Shown here: positions 56,669-64,000 of the stretch, piece after piece
How positions within the stretch are numbered: the stretch's first letter is position 1
How the letters are laid out: every line of letters starts with the position of its first letter
Assembly (NCBI RefSeq): GCF_047971665.1
Contig: NZ_JBKEAA010000008.1
Coordinates: 1-64,000, forward strand
Reading direction: 5' to 3'
Length of the DNA stretch: 64,000 nucleotides
From: Castellaniella sp047971665
GTDB taxonomy: Bacteria > Pseudomonadota > Gammaproteobacteria > Burkholderiales > Burkholderiaceae_B
Notes under the pieces: generated by a model
What the model was told of the DNA's origin: nothing
Databases searched by the model: none
Seen by the model: the letters and a program-made list of their open reading frames with translations, nothing else
Program-made: the position numbers and the translations under genes

Positions 56669-57592
56669 ATGAATACATCTCCTCCCACCCTGAAGAATGG
56701 CCAGCAGACGCAGGCACTGCTGCCCTGGCCCGCGCTGATGCAGGCCATCGGGCAGGCGGCACGGGAAATGCGTCAGGGCCTGATCCAGGCGCCCGCGCGG
56801 CAGGCGGTGCCGTTCCCGGAGGGCGGGACGCTGCTGTCGATGCCGGCCACTGCAGCCGATCTGGGGGTGCACAAACTGGTCAATGTCGTCACGACCAACC
56901 GTGAGCGCGGCCTGCCCACCATCCACGGCATGGTATCGGTGTACGACGGCCACACGGGCGAACTGCGGCTGATGCTCGATGGCCCCACGGTCACCACGCG
57001 CCGCACCGTGGCCGTTTCCATGCTGGGACTCAGCCACCTGCTGCCCGATGGCCCGCGCCATGCCGTCATTTTCGGCACCGGGACCCAGGCGCGCGGACAC
57101 GCCCTGGCCCTGTGCGATCTGTATCCCGACGTCCGGATCAGCATCATCGGCCGCACGCCGGCGCAGACCGAATCATTCACCGCGCAGCTTGGCCGTCCTC
57201 GTATCCAGGCCACCCGCAGCGTCCCGGATTCAGCCGATGTCGTCATCACGGCCACGACCAGCGCAGTGCCGGTCTATGGACTGCCGGCCCGCCCTGGCCG
57301 CATGCTGATCGCTGTGGGCGCCTATCGCGCGGATCTCGCGGAGATCGGCGCGGCCACACTGCTCGGCAGCCGTCTCTATGTGGACGAACGGGAAGGCGCA
57401 CGACACGAGGCCGGCGACTATCTGCAAGCGGGGGTGCCATGGGAGCGCGTGCATGACCTGCTCGACCTGCTCGACGCCGCGCCACCCGGGGAACCCTGCG
57501 TCCTCAAGACAGTGGGCTGCGCCGCCTGGGATCTGGCCGCGGCGCGGTGCGCGGTGGCGCAACAGCGTGAACGACAAGGATCATCGTCATGA
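56669..57592 (+). CDS. Ornithine cyclodeaminase/mu-crystallin-family ketimine reductase
   Basis: Enzyme of 307 residues. Rossmann motif IFGTGTQARGHAL around 134-146, conserved Lys69 in LGVHKLVNV, and GLPTIHGMVSVYDGHTGE match the subgroup annotated as bifunctional pyrroline-2-/piperideine-2-carboxylate reductase rather than true ornithine cyclodeaminase. It would reduce the cyclic ketimine to L-proline or L-pipecolate with NAD(P)H. AAAGGA lies 10 bases before the ATG at 56669; the ATG at 56639 directly after the regulator stop is an alternative. Followed by the liv genes. Confidence 0.82.
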   Translation: MNTSPPTLKNGQQTQALLPWPALMQAIGQAAREMRQGLIQAPARQAVPFPEGGTLLSMPATAADLGVHKLVNVVTTNRERGLPTIHGMVSVYDGHTGELRLMLDGPTVTTRRTVAVSMLGLSHLLPDGPRHAVIFGTGTQARGHALALCDLYPDVRISIIGRTPAQTESFTAQLGRPRIQATRSVPDSADVVITATTSAVPVYGLPARPGRMLIAVGAYRADLAEIGAATLLGSRLYVDEREGARHEAGDYLQAGVPWERVHDLLDLLDAAPPGEPCVLKTVGCAAWDLAAARCAVAQQRERQGSSS

Positions 57593-57694
57593 GTCTTCCC
57601 CCTCCCCCCCACGATGTCCGCCGATGCCATCCCGGCGGCCCTGGACGAATGAACCCTCAATCCCCTCTTTCCGACACCGGCACGGAGACGCGTC

Positions 57695-58615
57695 ATGTTC
57701 CAGGTCATCATTGACAGCCTGGTCCGGACATCCGAGCTGGCCCTGATCGCCGTCGGCCTGACGATGGTCTACGACATTCTGCGCTTTGCCAGCTTCGCGC
57801 ATGTCCAGTTCGGCACCATCGGTGCATTTGTCGCACTGACCGCCAGCCTGAACCTGCCGCTGCCACCGGCATGGGCCATCCTGACCGGCGCCGTGGTGGC
57901 CTGCATCCTCACGGGCGGCCTGGGCGTCCTGAGCGACCGGCTCATCTTCTCGCAACTGCGCCACCGGCCCGCCGCCATCCTCATGATCGCCTCGTTCGGT
58001 CTGGGAATGGTGATGCAGTATGGTGCCCAGGCCCTCTGGGGGCCAAGCGCCCATTCATATCCGATCCCGCTGTCCCGCCCATGGCTCATCCTGGGAGGAC
58101 GCATCTCGCCGGTCGGCGCAGCCGTGATCGCCACGGCCCTGGTCGCCATGCTCGGCTTTCACCTGCTGCTGACGCGCACCAAACTCGGCATGGCGATGCG
58201 CGCCACGGCGGACAATCCGCAGCTCTCCGAGGCCAGCGGCATCTACACAGAGCGCATCATCCGGACGGTCTGGTTCATCGGCGCGGCGCTCGGTGCGCTG
58301 GGCGGCATCATGCTCGGCCTGGTCGCGCAGATCCAGTCGAACATGGGATTCGAGATCATGGTCGCCGTCTTTGCCGCAGCCATCGTGGGCGGGATCGGCA
58401 ACGTGTATGGCGCCGTCCTGGGCGCCATGCTCATCGCCTTTGCCGAGAACATCGGCCTGACCATCAACTGGGGCCCCCTGGCGCAAGCCCTGCGCCTGAG
58501 CGCCGAAACCGAACTCTACATCCCGGTGGGATACAAGACCGGGATCACCTTCGTGATCCTGATCCTGATCCTGCTGGTGCGACCGCGCGGACTGCTGGGG
58601 AGGCGAGCCTCATGA
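57695..58615 (+). CDS. livH: Branched-chain-type amino acid ABC transporter permease LivH
   Basis: Permease of 306 residues with about eight hydrophobic segments; MVYDILRFASFAHVQFG and MRATADNPQLSEASGI are LivH features. It has a GGAGA ribosome site. It overlaps livM by four bases. Although named for leucine transport, this family carries many amino acids and amides. Confidence 0.92.
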   Translation: MFQVIIDSLVRTSELALIAVGLTMVYDILRFASFAHVQFGTIGAFVALTASLNLPLPPAWAILTGAVVACILTGGLGVLSDRLIFSQLRHRPAAILMIASFGLGMVMQYGAQALWGPSAHSYPIPLSRPWLILGGRISPVGAAVIATALVAMLGFHLLLTRTKLGMAMRATADNPQLSEASGIYTERIIRTVWFIGAALGALGGIMLGLVAQIQSNMGFEIMVAVFAAAIVGGIGNVYGAVLGAMLIAFAENIGLTINWGPLAQALRLSAETELYIPVGYKTGITFVILILILLVRPRGLLGRRAS

Positions 58616-59568
58616 GCGATTTTCTGGTCTATCTCTTTACCGTGGTCGGCATCTATGGCCTGATCAGTCTGAGCCTCAGCTTTCAGTACGGACAGACCGG
58701 ACTGGTGAATTTCGGGCAGGTGGCCTTTTTCATGGTCGGCGCGTATTTTTCGAGCATTGCCACCTCGATCCTCGGTTTGCCGATCTGGCTGGGATTCCTG
58801 TTCGCCATCCTGGGCGGTGGCGTGCTGGGCGGACTGATGGCCCTGCCGATCGGTGATCTGAAGCAGGACTACTGGGCCATCGCCACCCTGGCCGCCGCCG
58901 AGCTGATCCGCATCATCTTTCTCAACACCAATCTGCGCAGTGACTACGTCGGCGCCTCCTACGGAATCAGCAACATTCCAGCGCCCTTCCAGGACGCATT
59001 CACAAGCCGCCAGTACGGCTATGTCTATCTTGCCCTGGTCATCGTCTGCGTCCTGGCCGCCTACCTGCTCGTCACCTGGCTGGACCGGACCCCGTTCGGC
59101 CGCCTCCTGAAAGGCATCCGGGAAAGCGACGAGGTGGCCCGCTCGCTGGGCAAGGACGTGCGCCGCGCCCGCATCAAGGCGCTCATCATCGGCGGCGCCC
59201 TGGCCGGCGCCGGGGGCAGTCTCTACGCGCATTTCGTCGGTTTCATCGATCCGCGCTTTTTCATGCCCCTGGAAACCTTCCTGGTCTGGGCCATGGTCAT
59301 CATGGGCGGCCCGGGCAACAACCTGGGCGCCCTGACCGGCACGCTGGTCATCGAAGCCATCTACAACTCCACGCGCTTCATCGACGTCCCCTCTGAATAC
59401 TCGGCCACCGTGGCGGCCCTGCGCATGGTGCTGATCGGTGTACTGATCATCCTGGTGATCCTCTACCTGCCCCAGGGGCTGGTACCTGAACGCAAGCGCC
59501 GCTACCCCAAACCTGCCAACACGGCCGCACCACCCCCGTCGTCACCGGGAGAACGCCATGCTGCTTGA
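58612..59568 (+). CDS. livM: Branched-chain-type amino acid ABC transporter permease LivM
   Basis: Permease of 318 residues with about ten hydrophobic segments; FQYGQTGLVNFGQVAFFMVGA and GRLLKGIRESDEVARSLGKD are LivM features. It begins with an ATGA overlap to livH and ends 11 bases inside livG. The C-terminal tail is Pro/Ser-rich. Confidence 0.92.
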   Translation: MSDFLVYLFTVVGIYGLISLSLSFQYGQTGLVNFGQVAFFMVGAYFSSIATSILGLPIWLGFLFAILGGGVLGGLMALPIGDLKQDYWAIATLAAAELIRIIFLNTNLRSDYVGASYGISNIPAPFQDAFTSRQYGYVYLALVIVCVLAAYLLVTWLDRTPFGRLLKGIRESDEVARSLGKDVRRARIKALIIGGALAGAGGSLYAHFVGFIDPRFFMPLETFLVWAMVIMGGPGNNLGALTGTLVIEAIYNSTRFIDVPSEYSATVAALRMVLIGVLIILVILYLPQGLVPERKRRYPKPANTAAPPPSSPGERHAA

Positions 59569-60373
59569 AGTCGACAAGGTCTCGCGCCATTTCGGCGGCC
59601 TGCAGGCGCTGCGCGAAGTCTCCCTGACGGCGGAGGAAGGCCGGATTACAGGGCTGATCGGCCCCAACGGATCAGGCAAAACGACGCTCGTCCACATTAT
59701 TTCCGGTTTCCTCAGACCCCATGCGGGCAATATCCGCTTCGATGGCCGGCCCATCCACAATCTGCCGCCCTTCCGGATTGCCCGGCTGGGGCTGTGTCGT
59801 ACTTTTCAGATCACGCTCAATCCGCAGCGCATGACCGTCATGGAGAACATGCTGCTGGGCGCGCGCCAGCAGCGCGGCGAATCGGTGCTGGCGTCCCTGC
59901 TCTACCGTCGGCAGGTGAACCGCGAGGAGCACGAGAACCTCGAGCGCGCCTGGCATCTCCTGAGCATGGTGAAGCTGCAGGATCACGCAAACGCGCTGGC
60001 GGGCGGACTCTCGGGCGGACAGAAAAAACTGCTGGCCCTGGCGCAGGTCCTGATGGCGCGCCCCCGCCTGATCCTGCTCGACGAGCCGGTCGCCGGCGTC
60101 AATCCGCGGCTGATCGACGACATCGTGGACGTCATCAAGACCCTGCGCCAGCAAGGCGAGACCTTTCTGATCATTGAGCACAACATGGCCGTGATACGGG
60201 AACTGTGCGACACCCTGTGCGTGCTGGACATGGGTCAGGTGCTGGCCGAAGGCCCCGTGGGCGATGTGCTGGACCGGGAGGATGTGCTGCGCGCCTACAT
60301 CGCGGCAGGCGGACAGACAGGGCCGGCCACGACGCCGGATGCAGCGTCTTCATCACAGGAAGCCCCAGCATGA
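59558..60373 (+). CDS. livG: Branched-chain-type amino acid ABC transporter ATPase LivG
   Basis: ATPase of 271 residues: Walker A GPNGSGKT near 34-41, signature LSGGQ, Walker B LILLDEP, and the LCRTFQI segment typical of LivG. Overlaps livM by 11 bases and livF by four. A Pro/Ser/Ala-rich tail of about 20 residues follows the core. Confidence 0.93.
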   Translation: MLLEVDKVSRHFGGLQALREVSLTAEEGRITGLIGPNGSGKTTLVHIISGFLRPHAGNIRFDGRPIHNLPPFRIARLGLCRTFQITLNPQRMTVMENMLLGARQQRGESVLASLLYRRQVNREEHENLERAWHLLSMVKLQDHANALAGGLSGGQKKLLALAQVLMARPRLILLDEPVAGVNPRLIDDIVDVIKTLRQQGETFLIIEHNMAVIRELCDTLCVLDMGQVLAEGPVGDVLDREDVLRAYIAAGGQTGPATTPDAASSSQEAPA

Positions 60374-61086
60374 GCCTGTTGCACGCAGAAAGCCTGATCG
60401 CGGGCTATGGCGATACGGAGATCCTGCACGGCGTCAGCCTGCGGGTCCAGGAAGGCGAGATCACAACCATCATCGGCCCCAACGGCGCCGGAAAATCCAC
60501 CTTCCTGAAAGCCCTGATGGGCTATCTCGTACCCAGCAGCGGACGGGTCCACTTCGATGGCGAGGACATCACCAGGCTGCCCGCCCACCTGAGGGTGACC
60601 CGCGGCATCGCCTTCGTCCCTCAACTGGACAACGTCTTTCCTTCGCTCTCCGTCGAAGAAAACCTGAAGATGGGCGGGTACACGCTGGACAGCGCCGTCC
60701 TGTCGGTCCGCGTTCAGACGCAGTTCGAGCGGTTCCCCAGACTGGCCGAGCGTCGGCGCCAGCGCGTCCACACCATGAGCGGGGGCGAACGGCAGATGCT
60801 CGCGCTGGCCCGCGCGCTGATGACCGATCCGCGCCTGCTCCTGCTCGATGAGCCGACGGCCGCGTTGTCTCCGCGCATCGCCGCCGAGGTTTTCGAAAAG
60901 ATCCAGGAAATCAACACACAGGGCCGCACCATCCTGATTGTCGAACAGAATGCCGAACTGTCCCTGCGCGCATCCACGACAGGCATCGTGCTGGCCGACG
61001 GCAAGAACGCCTTCGAAGGCCCCGCCGATACGATTCTGAGCGACGAGAAAATCCGTGAGGCCTACCTTGGCACCGCCAAAAGCTGA
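60370..61086 (+). CDS. livF: Branched-chain-type amino acid ABC transporter ATPase LivF
   Basis: ATPase of 238 residues: Walker A GPNGAGKS near 37-44, signature MSGGERQM, Walker B LLLLDEPTAALSP, FVPQLDNVFPSLSVEENL. Starts in the livG stop (ATGA). Partner of LivG at the cytoplasmic face of the permeases. Confidence 0.93.
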   Translation: MSLLHAESLIAGYGDTEILHGVSLRVQEGEITTIIGPNGAGKSTFLKALMGYLVPSSGRVHFDGEDITRLPAHLRVTRGIAFVPQLDNVFPSLSVEENLKMGGYTLDSAVLSVRVQTQFERFPRLAERRRQRVHTMSGGERQMLALARALMTDPRLLLLDEPTAALSPRIAAEVFEKIQEINTQGRTILIVEQNAELSLRASTTGIVLADGKNAFEGPADTILSDEKIREAYLGTAKS

Positions 61087-61197
61087 ACATCCAGACCCTT
61101 GCTCCAAAGCTCCCGCCAGCACGCAATCATCAGGATGGCGGACCTCGCCGCAACAGCGGCAGTTTGTTTCATGAAGACCCAACCGGAGGACGACATC

Positions 61198-62373
61198 ATG
61201 AAAAAACGCTTCACTCCCCTCGCCACCGCCGCAGCGTCCGCATTGCTGTGCGCGGGCCTGATCAGCCCCGCGCTGGCGGCAGACATCAAGATCGGCGTCC
61301 TGGTTCCGCTGACCGGCACCAGCGCCATCCAGGGCAAGGACATCTCACGCGGCATCCAGCTCGCCGTCCAGCAGGTCAACCAGGGGCACGATCTCGCCAT
61401 GCAAGGCGGCGCGTCCGTCAAGATCGGTCCGGATGCGATCGGCGGCAAGATCCAGCTGATCATCGAGGACACTGAATCGCGCCCTGCCTCCGCGCTGGAC
61501 GCCATGCGCAAACTGGTCAACGTGGACAAGGTCCCGGTCGTGCTGGGCATTCTGTCCAGCGGAGTCTGCGTGCCCACGGGACAGTTTGCCCAACAATCCA
61601 AAGTCGTGGAAATCTGCTCTTCATCGACCTCGCCCGAACTGCGCAAGATCGGCCCCTACCTGTTCAGCACCATGGGCCTGGATGACCTGATGGGCAAGGC
61701 GCTTGCCGACTTCGCCCGCGAAGACTCCGGCGCCAAGCGCTATGCCAGTCTGGTGGCCAACAATCCCTTTGGCGTCGGCATGGAGATCCAGGCCTGCAAG
61801 CAGCTCGAAGCGCAGGAGGGCATCAGCTGCACGACCAAGGTCCGTTACGAAGAAGGCAAGTCCGACTACAACGCCGATCTGCGGCGTACCGTGTCCCAGG
61901 ACCCCGGCGCCGTCCTGTTCACCGCCTTCGGCGCGGATGCCCGGCTGATGATGCAGGAGGCCTATCAGCTTGGCCTCCAGACCGCCAAGAACTGGTATGC
62001 CGACTATCCTTCATTATGGGTGGCCGACATCCAGAAGACGCCGCAGATTGCGGAGGGCATCAAGGGACTGGAAGCCGGCGCGGGGGGCCCGGCCTACGAC
62101 AAGTATGCGGCCGACTATCAGCAGGCCTTCGGCGAGGCGCCGACCAGTGCTTTCGGCGGTTACGCCTACGACTCGACCATGCTGGTCGCGCTGGCCATCC
62201 AGAAGGCCGGCGCCGCGACATCCGACGCCATCCGCGATGCCCTGATTCCGGTATCGCAAAATTATGTCGGGGTCAGCGGCGCCAAGGCGTTCGATCAGGA
62301 CGGCATGCAGAAGTCGGAATCCTACCAGCCCGTCATCATCAAGGACGGCAAGATGGTCCCCTACAAGAAATAG
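61198..62373 (+). CDS. livK: Branched-chain-type amino acid ABC transporter substrate-binding protein
   Basis: Periplasmic binding protein of 391 residues with a 27-residue signal peptide ending ALAAD. Pattern IGVLVPLTGTSAIQGKD ... GIQLAVQQVN matches family 4 binding proteins. A GGAGG site lies just upstream. As last gene of the liv set it fixes the specificity; ligand unknown, possibly the amino acid broken down by the neighbouring oxidoreductase and ketimine reductase. Confidence 0.92.
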   Translation: MKKRFTPLATAAASALLCAGLISPALAADIKIGVLVPLTGTSAIQGKDISRGIQLAVQQVNQGHDLAMQGGASVKIGPDAIGGKIQLIIEDTESRPASALDAMRKLVNVDKVPVVLGILSSGVCVPTGQFAQQSKVVEICSSSTSPELRKIGPYLFSTMGLDDLMGKALADFAREDSGAKRYASLVANNPFGVGMEIQACKQLEAQEGISCTTKVRYEEGKSDYNADLRRTVSQDPGAVLFTAFGADARLMMQEAYQLGLQTAKNWYADYPSLWVADIQKTPQIAEGIKGLEAGAGGPAYDKYAADYQQAFGEAPTSAFGGYAYDSTMLVALAIQKAGAATSDAIRDALIPVSQNYVGVSGAKAFDQDGMQKSESYQPVIIKDGKMVPYKK

Positions 62374-62387
62374 GGAGGCCCCTCGAC

Positions 62388-62413
62388 GCGCCCGGCGCCC
62401 CAGGCCCGGGCGC
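62388..62413. terminator. Hairpin between livK and trpS
   Basis: An 8-bp G/C stem (62388-62395 with 62406-62413) lies between these convergent genes. No T-run on either side, so it is only a possible bidirectional terminator. Confidence 0.4.
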
Positions 62414-62427
62414 TCAGCGCCCCGTCC

Positions 62428-63768
62428 TCAGAGAGCCGACAATGCGTCCTGCACCTGAGGCACCAGGGCCGCGCGCACCCGCGCCCAGCACTGGCCGCCG
62501 GCTTCGAGGCTGACGCAGCCGTCAGCCGCGGCTTTCAGATCCGACAGGTCACGACCGACGAACAGACGGCCCAAACCATTCAGCGCCTTGGGATCGTCAA
62601 AGGGCTCGGACAGCAGCAGCTCGGCGCCATCGGTCCCGAACAGACGCTGGCGGAAACGCCCCTCCTCGTCCCGGAAAGACACGATCCGGGCGCGACCGGC
62701 GCGCGCCGCAGCCGTTCCCTGCGCCGCAGACCTGGCGCTCGTGCCTGCGGACAGCCGCAGGCCGACCGCCTCGCGCAAACGCGCCATCAGCGGGGTGGCG
62801 GTCCGCCTGGCCTTGGCCGCGCCCGCCAGCAGGATGGTCTCGATCCGTTCGGGATGGGCCATCAGTTCCGCATAGTATTCACGTCGCGGCCCGATCTGGG
62901 CCTCGATCAGCTCGCACAGGGCCTGCTTGGCCTCGCCCCAGCCCAGGCCGCCTTCCAGCGCCGTCCGGAAATCCGCCGCCTGCGCCGGCGTGGCAAAGGC
63001 CTGATACAGCGTATACAGATGCGAGTTCTCGGCATCCTTGGGTTCACCGGGCTGGCGCGAATCGGTGACGATCCGCGCCACGGCGGATTTCAGCGCTTTG
63101 GCTCCGCCCTCGAACAGGGGGATGGTGTTGTCGTAGCTCTTGGACATCTTGCGCCCGTCCAGGCCCGGCAGCGTGGCGACAGCCTCGTCGACCTGGACCT
63201 CCGGCAGCACGAACAGATCCTCGCCCTGGCCATACAGATGGTTGAAGCGCTGGGCGATATCGCGCGCCATTTCCAGGTGCTGAATCTGATCGCGACCCAC
63301 CGGCACGCAATGCGCATTGAACAACAGGATGTCGGCGGCCATCAGCACCGGGTAGGAAAAAAGCCCCATGGTGACCCCGTCATCCGGTTCGATGCCCTTG
63401 GCCGTGTTGGCGTCCACCGACGCCTTGTAGGCATGCGCGCGATTCATCAGCCCTTTGGCCGTGACGCAGCTCAGCATCCAGCACAGCTCGGGAATCTCCG
63501 GAACATCCGACTGGCGGTAGAAAGTCGTCCGTTCCGTATCCAGCCCCGCGGCAATCCAGGTCGCGGCCAACTCGAGCCGCGAGCGCGCGATGCGGGCCGG
63601 ATCGTCGCACTTGATGAGCGCGTGATAATCAGCCAGGAAGAAAAACGCATCCACGCCGGGCTCGACGCTGGCCTGAATCGCCGGGCGGATCGCGCCTGCG
63701 TAATTGCCCAGATGGGGCGTGCCCGACGTGGTGATGCCAGTCAGGACGCGGGTGACGGGTGTGCTCAT
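62428..63768 (-). CDS. trpS: Tryptophanyl-tRNA synthetase
   Basis: Class Ic synthetase of 446 residues: HIGH-type TPHLGNY at 17-23 and KMSKS near residue 207 (DGRKMSKSYDN). It charges tRNA-Trp. About 100 residues longer than the E. coli enzyme through a C-terminal extension from about 345, as in other Alcaligenaceae. Convergent with livK; zapE lies upstream on the same strand. Confidence 0.94.
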   Translation of the reverse strand: MSTPVTRVLTGITTSGTPHLGNYAGAIRPAIQASVEPGVDAFFFLADYHALIKCDDPARIARSRLELAATWIAAGLDTERTTFYRQSDVPEIPELCWMLSCVTAKGLMNRAHAYKASVDANTAKGIEPDDGVTMGLFSYPVLMAADILLFNAHCVPVGRDQIQHLEMARDIAQRFNHLYGQGEDLFVLPEVQVDEAVATLPGLDGRKMSKSYDNTIPLFEGGAKALKSAVARIVTDSRQPGEPKDAENSHLYTLYQAFATPAQAADFRTALEGGLGWGEAKQALCELIEAQIGPRREYYAELMAHPERIETILLAGAAKARRTATPLMARLREAVGLRLSAGTSARSAAQGTAAARAGRARIVSFRDEEGRFRQRLFGTDGAELLLSEPFDDPKALNGLGRLFVGRDLSDLKAAADGCVSLEAGGQCWARVRAALVPQVQDALSAL

Positions 63769-63812
63769 GGGGTTTCCAGGGAATTTCCGGACAGACGCGG
63801 CATCTCACGCCG

Positions 63813-64000
63813 CTAAAGGACGACCGAGGCCCGGCGTGTTTCGGCCAGGTATTCGCGCGATTGCATTTCCATCAGGCGCGACACAGTGCGGGAGAACTCG
63901 TTCGACATCGGGCCTTCAGTATAAAGCTCGTCGGCCGGACACTGGGCCGACAGGATCAGTTTGACCTTGTGGTCATACAGCACATCGACCAGCCAGGTGA
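63813..64000 (-). CDS. zapE: Cell division ATPase ZapE, C-terminal part
   Basis: Partial gene entering from the right edge. The last 61 codons read TWLVDVLYDHKVKLIL, then ADELYTEG and FSRTVSRLMEMQS, the conserved end of ZapE/AFG1-like AAA ATPases. The stop is at 63813-63815. The ATPase core lies outside the window. It is 44 bases upstream of trpS. Confidence 0.85.
   Translation of the reverse strand, partial: TWLVDVLYDHKVKLILSAQCPADELYTEGPMSNEFSRTVSRLMEMQSREYLAETRRASVVL

Overview
The window is high-GC DNA of a betaproteobacterium, most likely Burkholderiales/Alcaligenaceae. The signs are a four-gene ferrous-iron system of the Bordetella FtrABCD type, a phaC-phaB-phaR polyhydroxyalkanoate cluster, a long TrpS, and the rimP-nusA-infB-rbfA-truB-typA order. 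The first ~2.9 kb reads differently: it looks like the basic amino acid ABC transporter (aotJQMP) of Pseudomonas and is followed directly by a broken Rpn-type nuclease gene. That boundary is either old transfer or an assembly join.

Layout. 1-2979: end of an Aot/His-type periplasmic binding protein, then two permeases and the ATPase. 2980-3880: intergenic DNA and the Rpn remnant. 3925-6905: a YqiA-like esterase fused to a GNAT acetyltransferase, an AraC regulator and an EamA exporter. 6971-14943 (minus): the translation/transcription operon rimP-nusA-infB-rbfA-truB-typA, with a sigma70-like promoter near 15.15 kb and a terminator-like hairpin immediately before the rimP start. 15213-17718 (minus): rluB and scpB. 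17786-17862: initiator tRNA-Met, with the C-terminal remnant of a large serine recombinase reading into its 3' end, followed by a YcxB-like membrane protein. 19006-22471 (minus): ftrABCD behind a Fur-box-like site. 22594-25544 (minus): phaC, phaB, phaR. 25746-33012: pgeF, rluD, bamD, a DinG-family helicase and tex.

33.1-62.4 kb is a near-continuous catabolic island. It holds: (a) glutaryl-CoA dehydrogenase with a class III CoA-transferase and a divergent LysR regulator; (b) a class III aminotransferase with a MocR/GabR regulator, divergent from a two-subunit hydantoinase/oxoprolinase enzyme (B then A), an NCS1 permease and an AraC regulator; (c) a GABA-type aminotransferase, a four-gene polyamine/opine-type ABC transporter and a guanidinobutyrase-like ureohydrolase; (d) an ALDH7-family aldehyde dehydrogenase (alpha-aminoadipate semialdehyde type) divergent from an FAD oxidoreductase, an XRE-cupin regulator, a mu-crystallin/ketimine reductase and a complete branched-chain-type transporter (livHMGFK).

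Read together, the island suggests uptake and breakdown of lysine-related, cyclic and omega-amino or guanidino compounds. Module (d) could run piperideine-2-carboxylate -> pipecolate -> aminoadipate semialdehyde -> aminoadipate, and (a) could finish it through glutaryl-CoA. Module (b) may open a cyclic amide or ureide with ATP and transaminate the product. Module (c) fits 4-guanidinobutyrate -> GABA -> succinate semialdehyde. These substrate assignments are inferences from family and gene order. The window ends with trpS and the 3' end of zapE on the minus strand.
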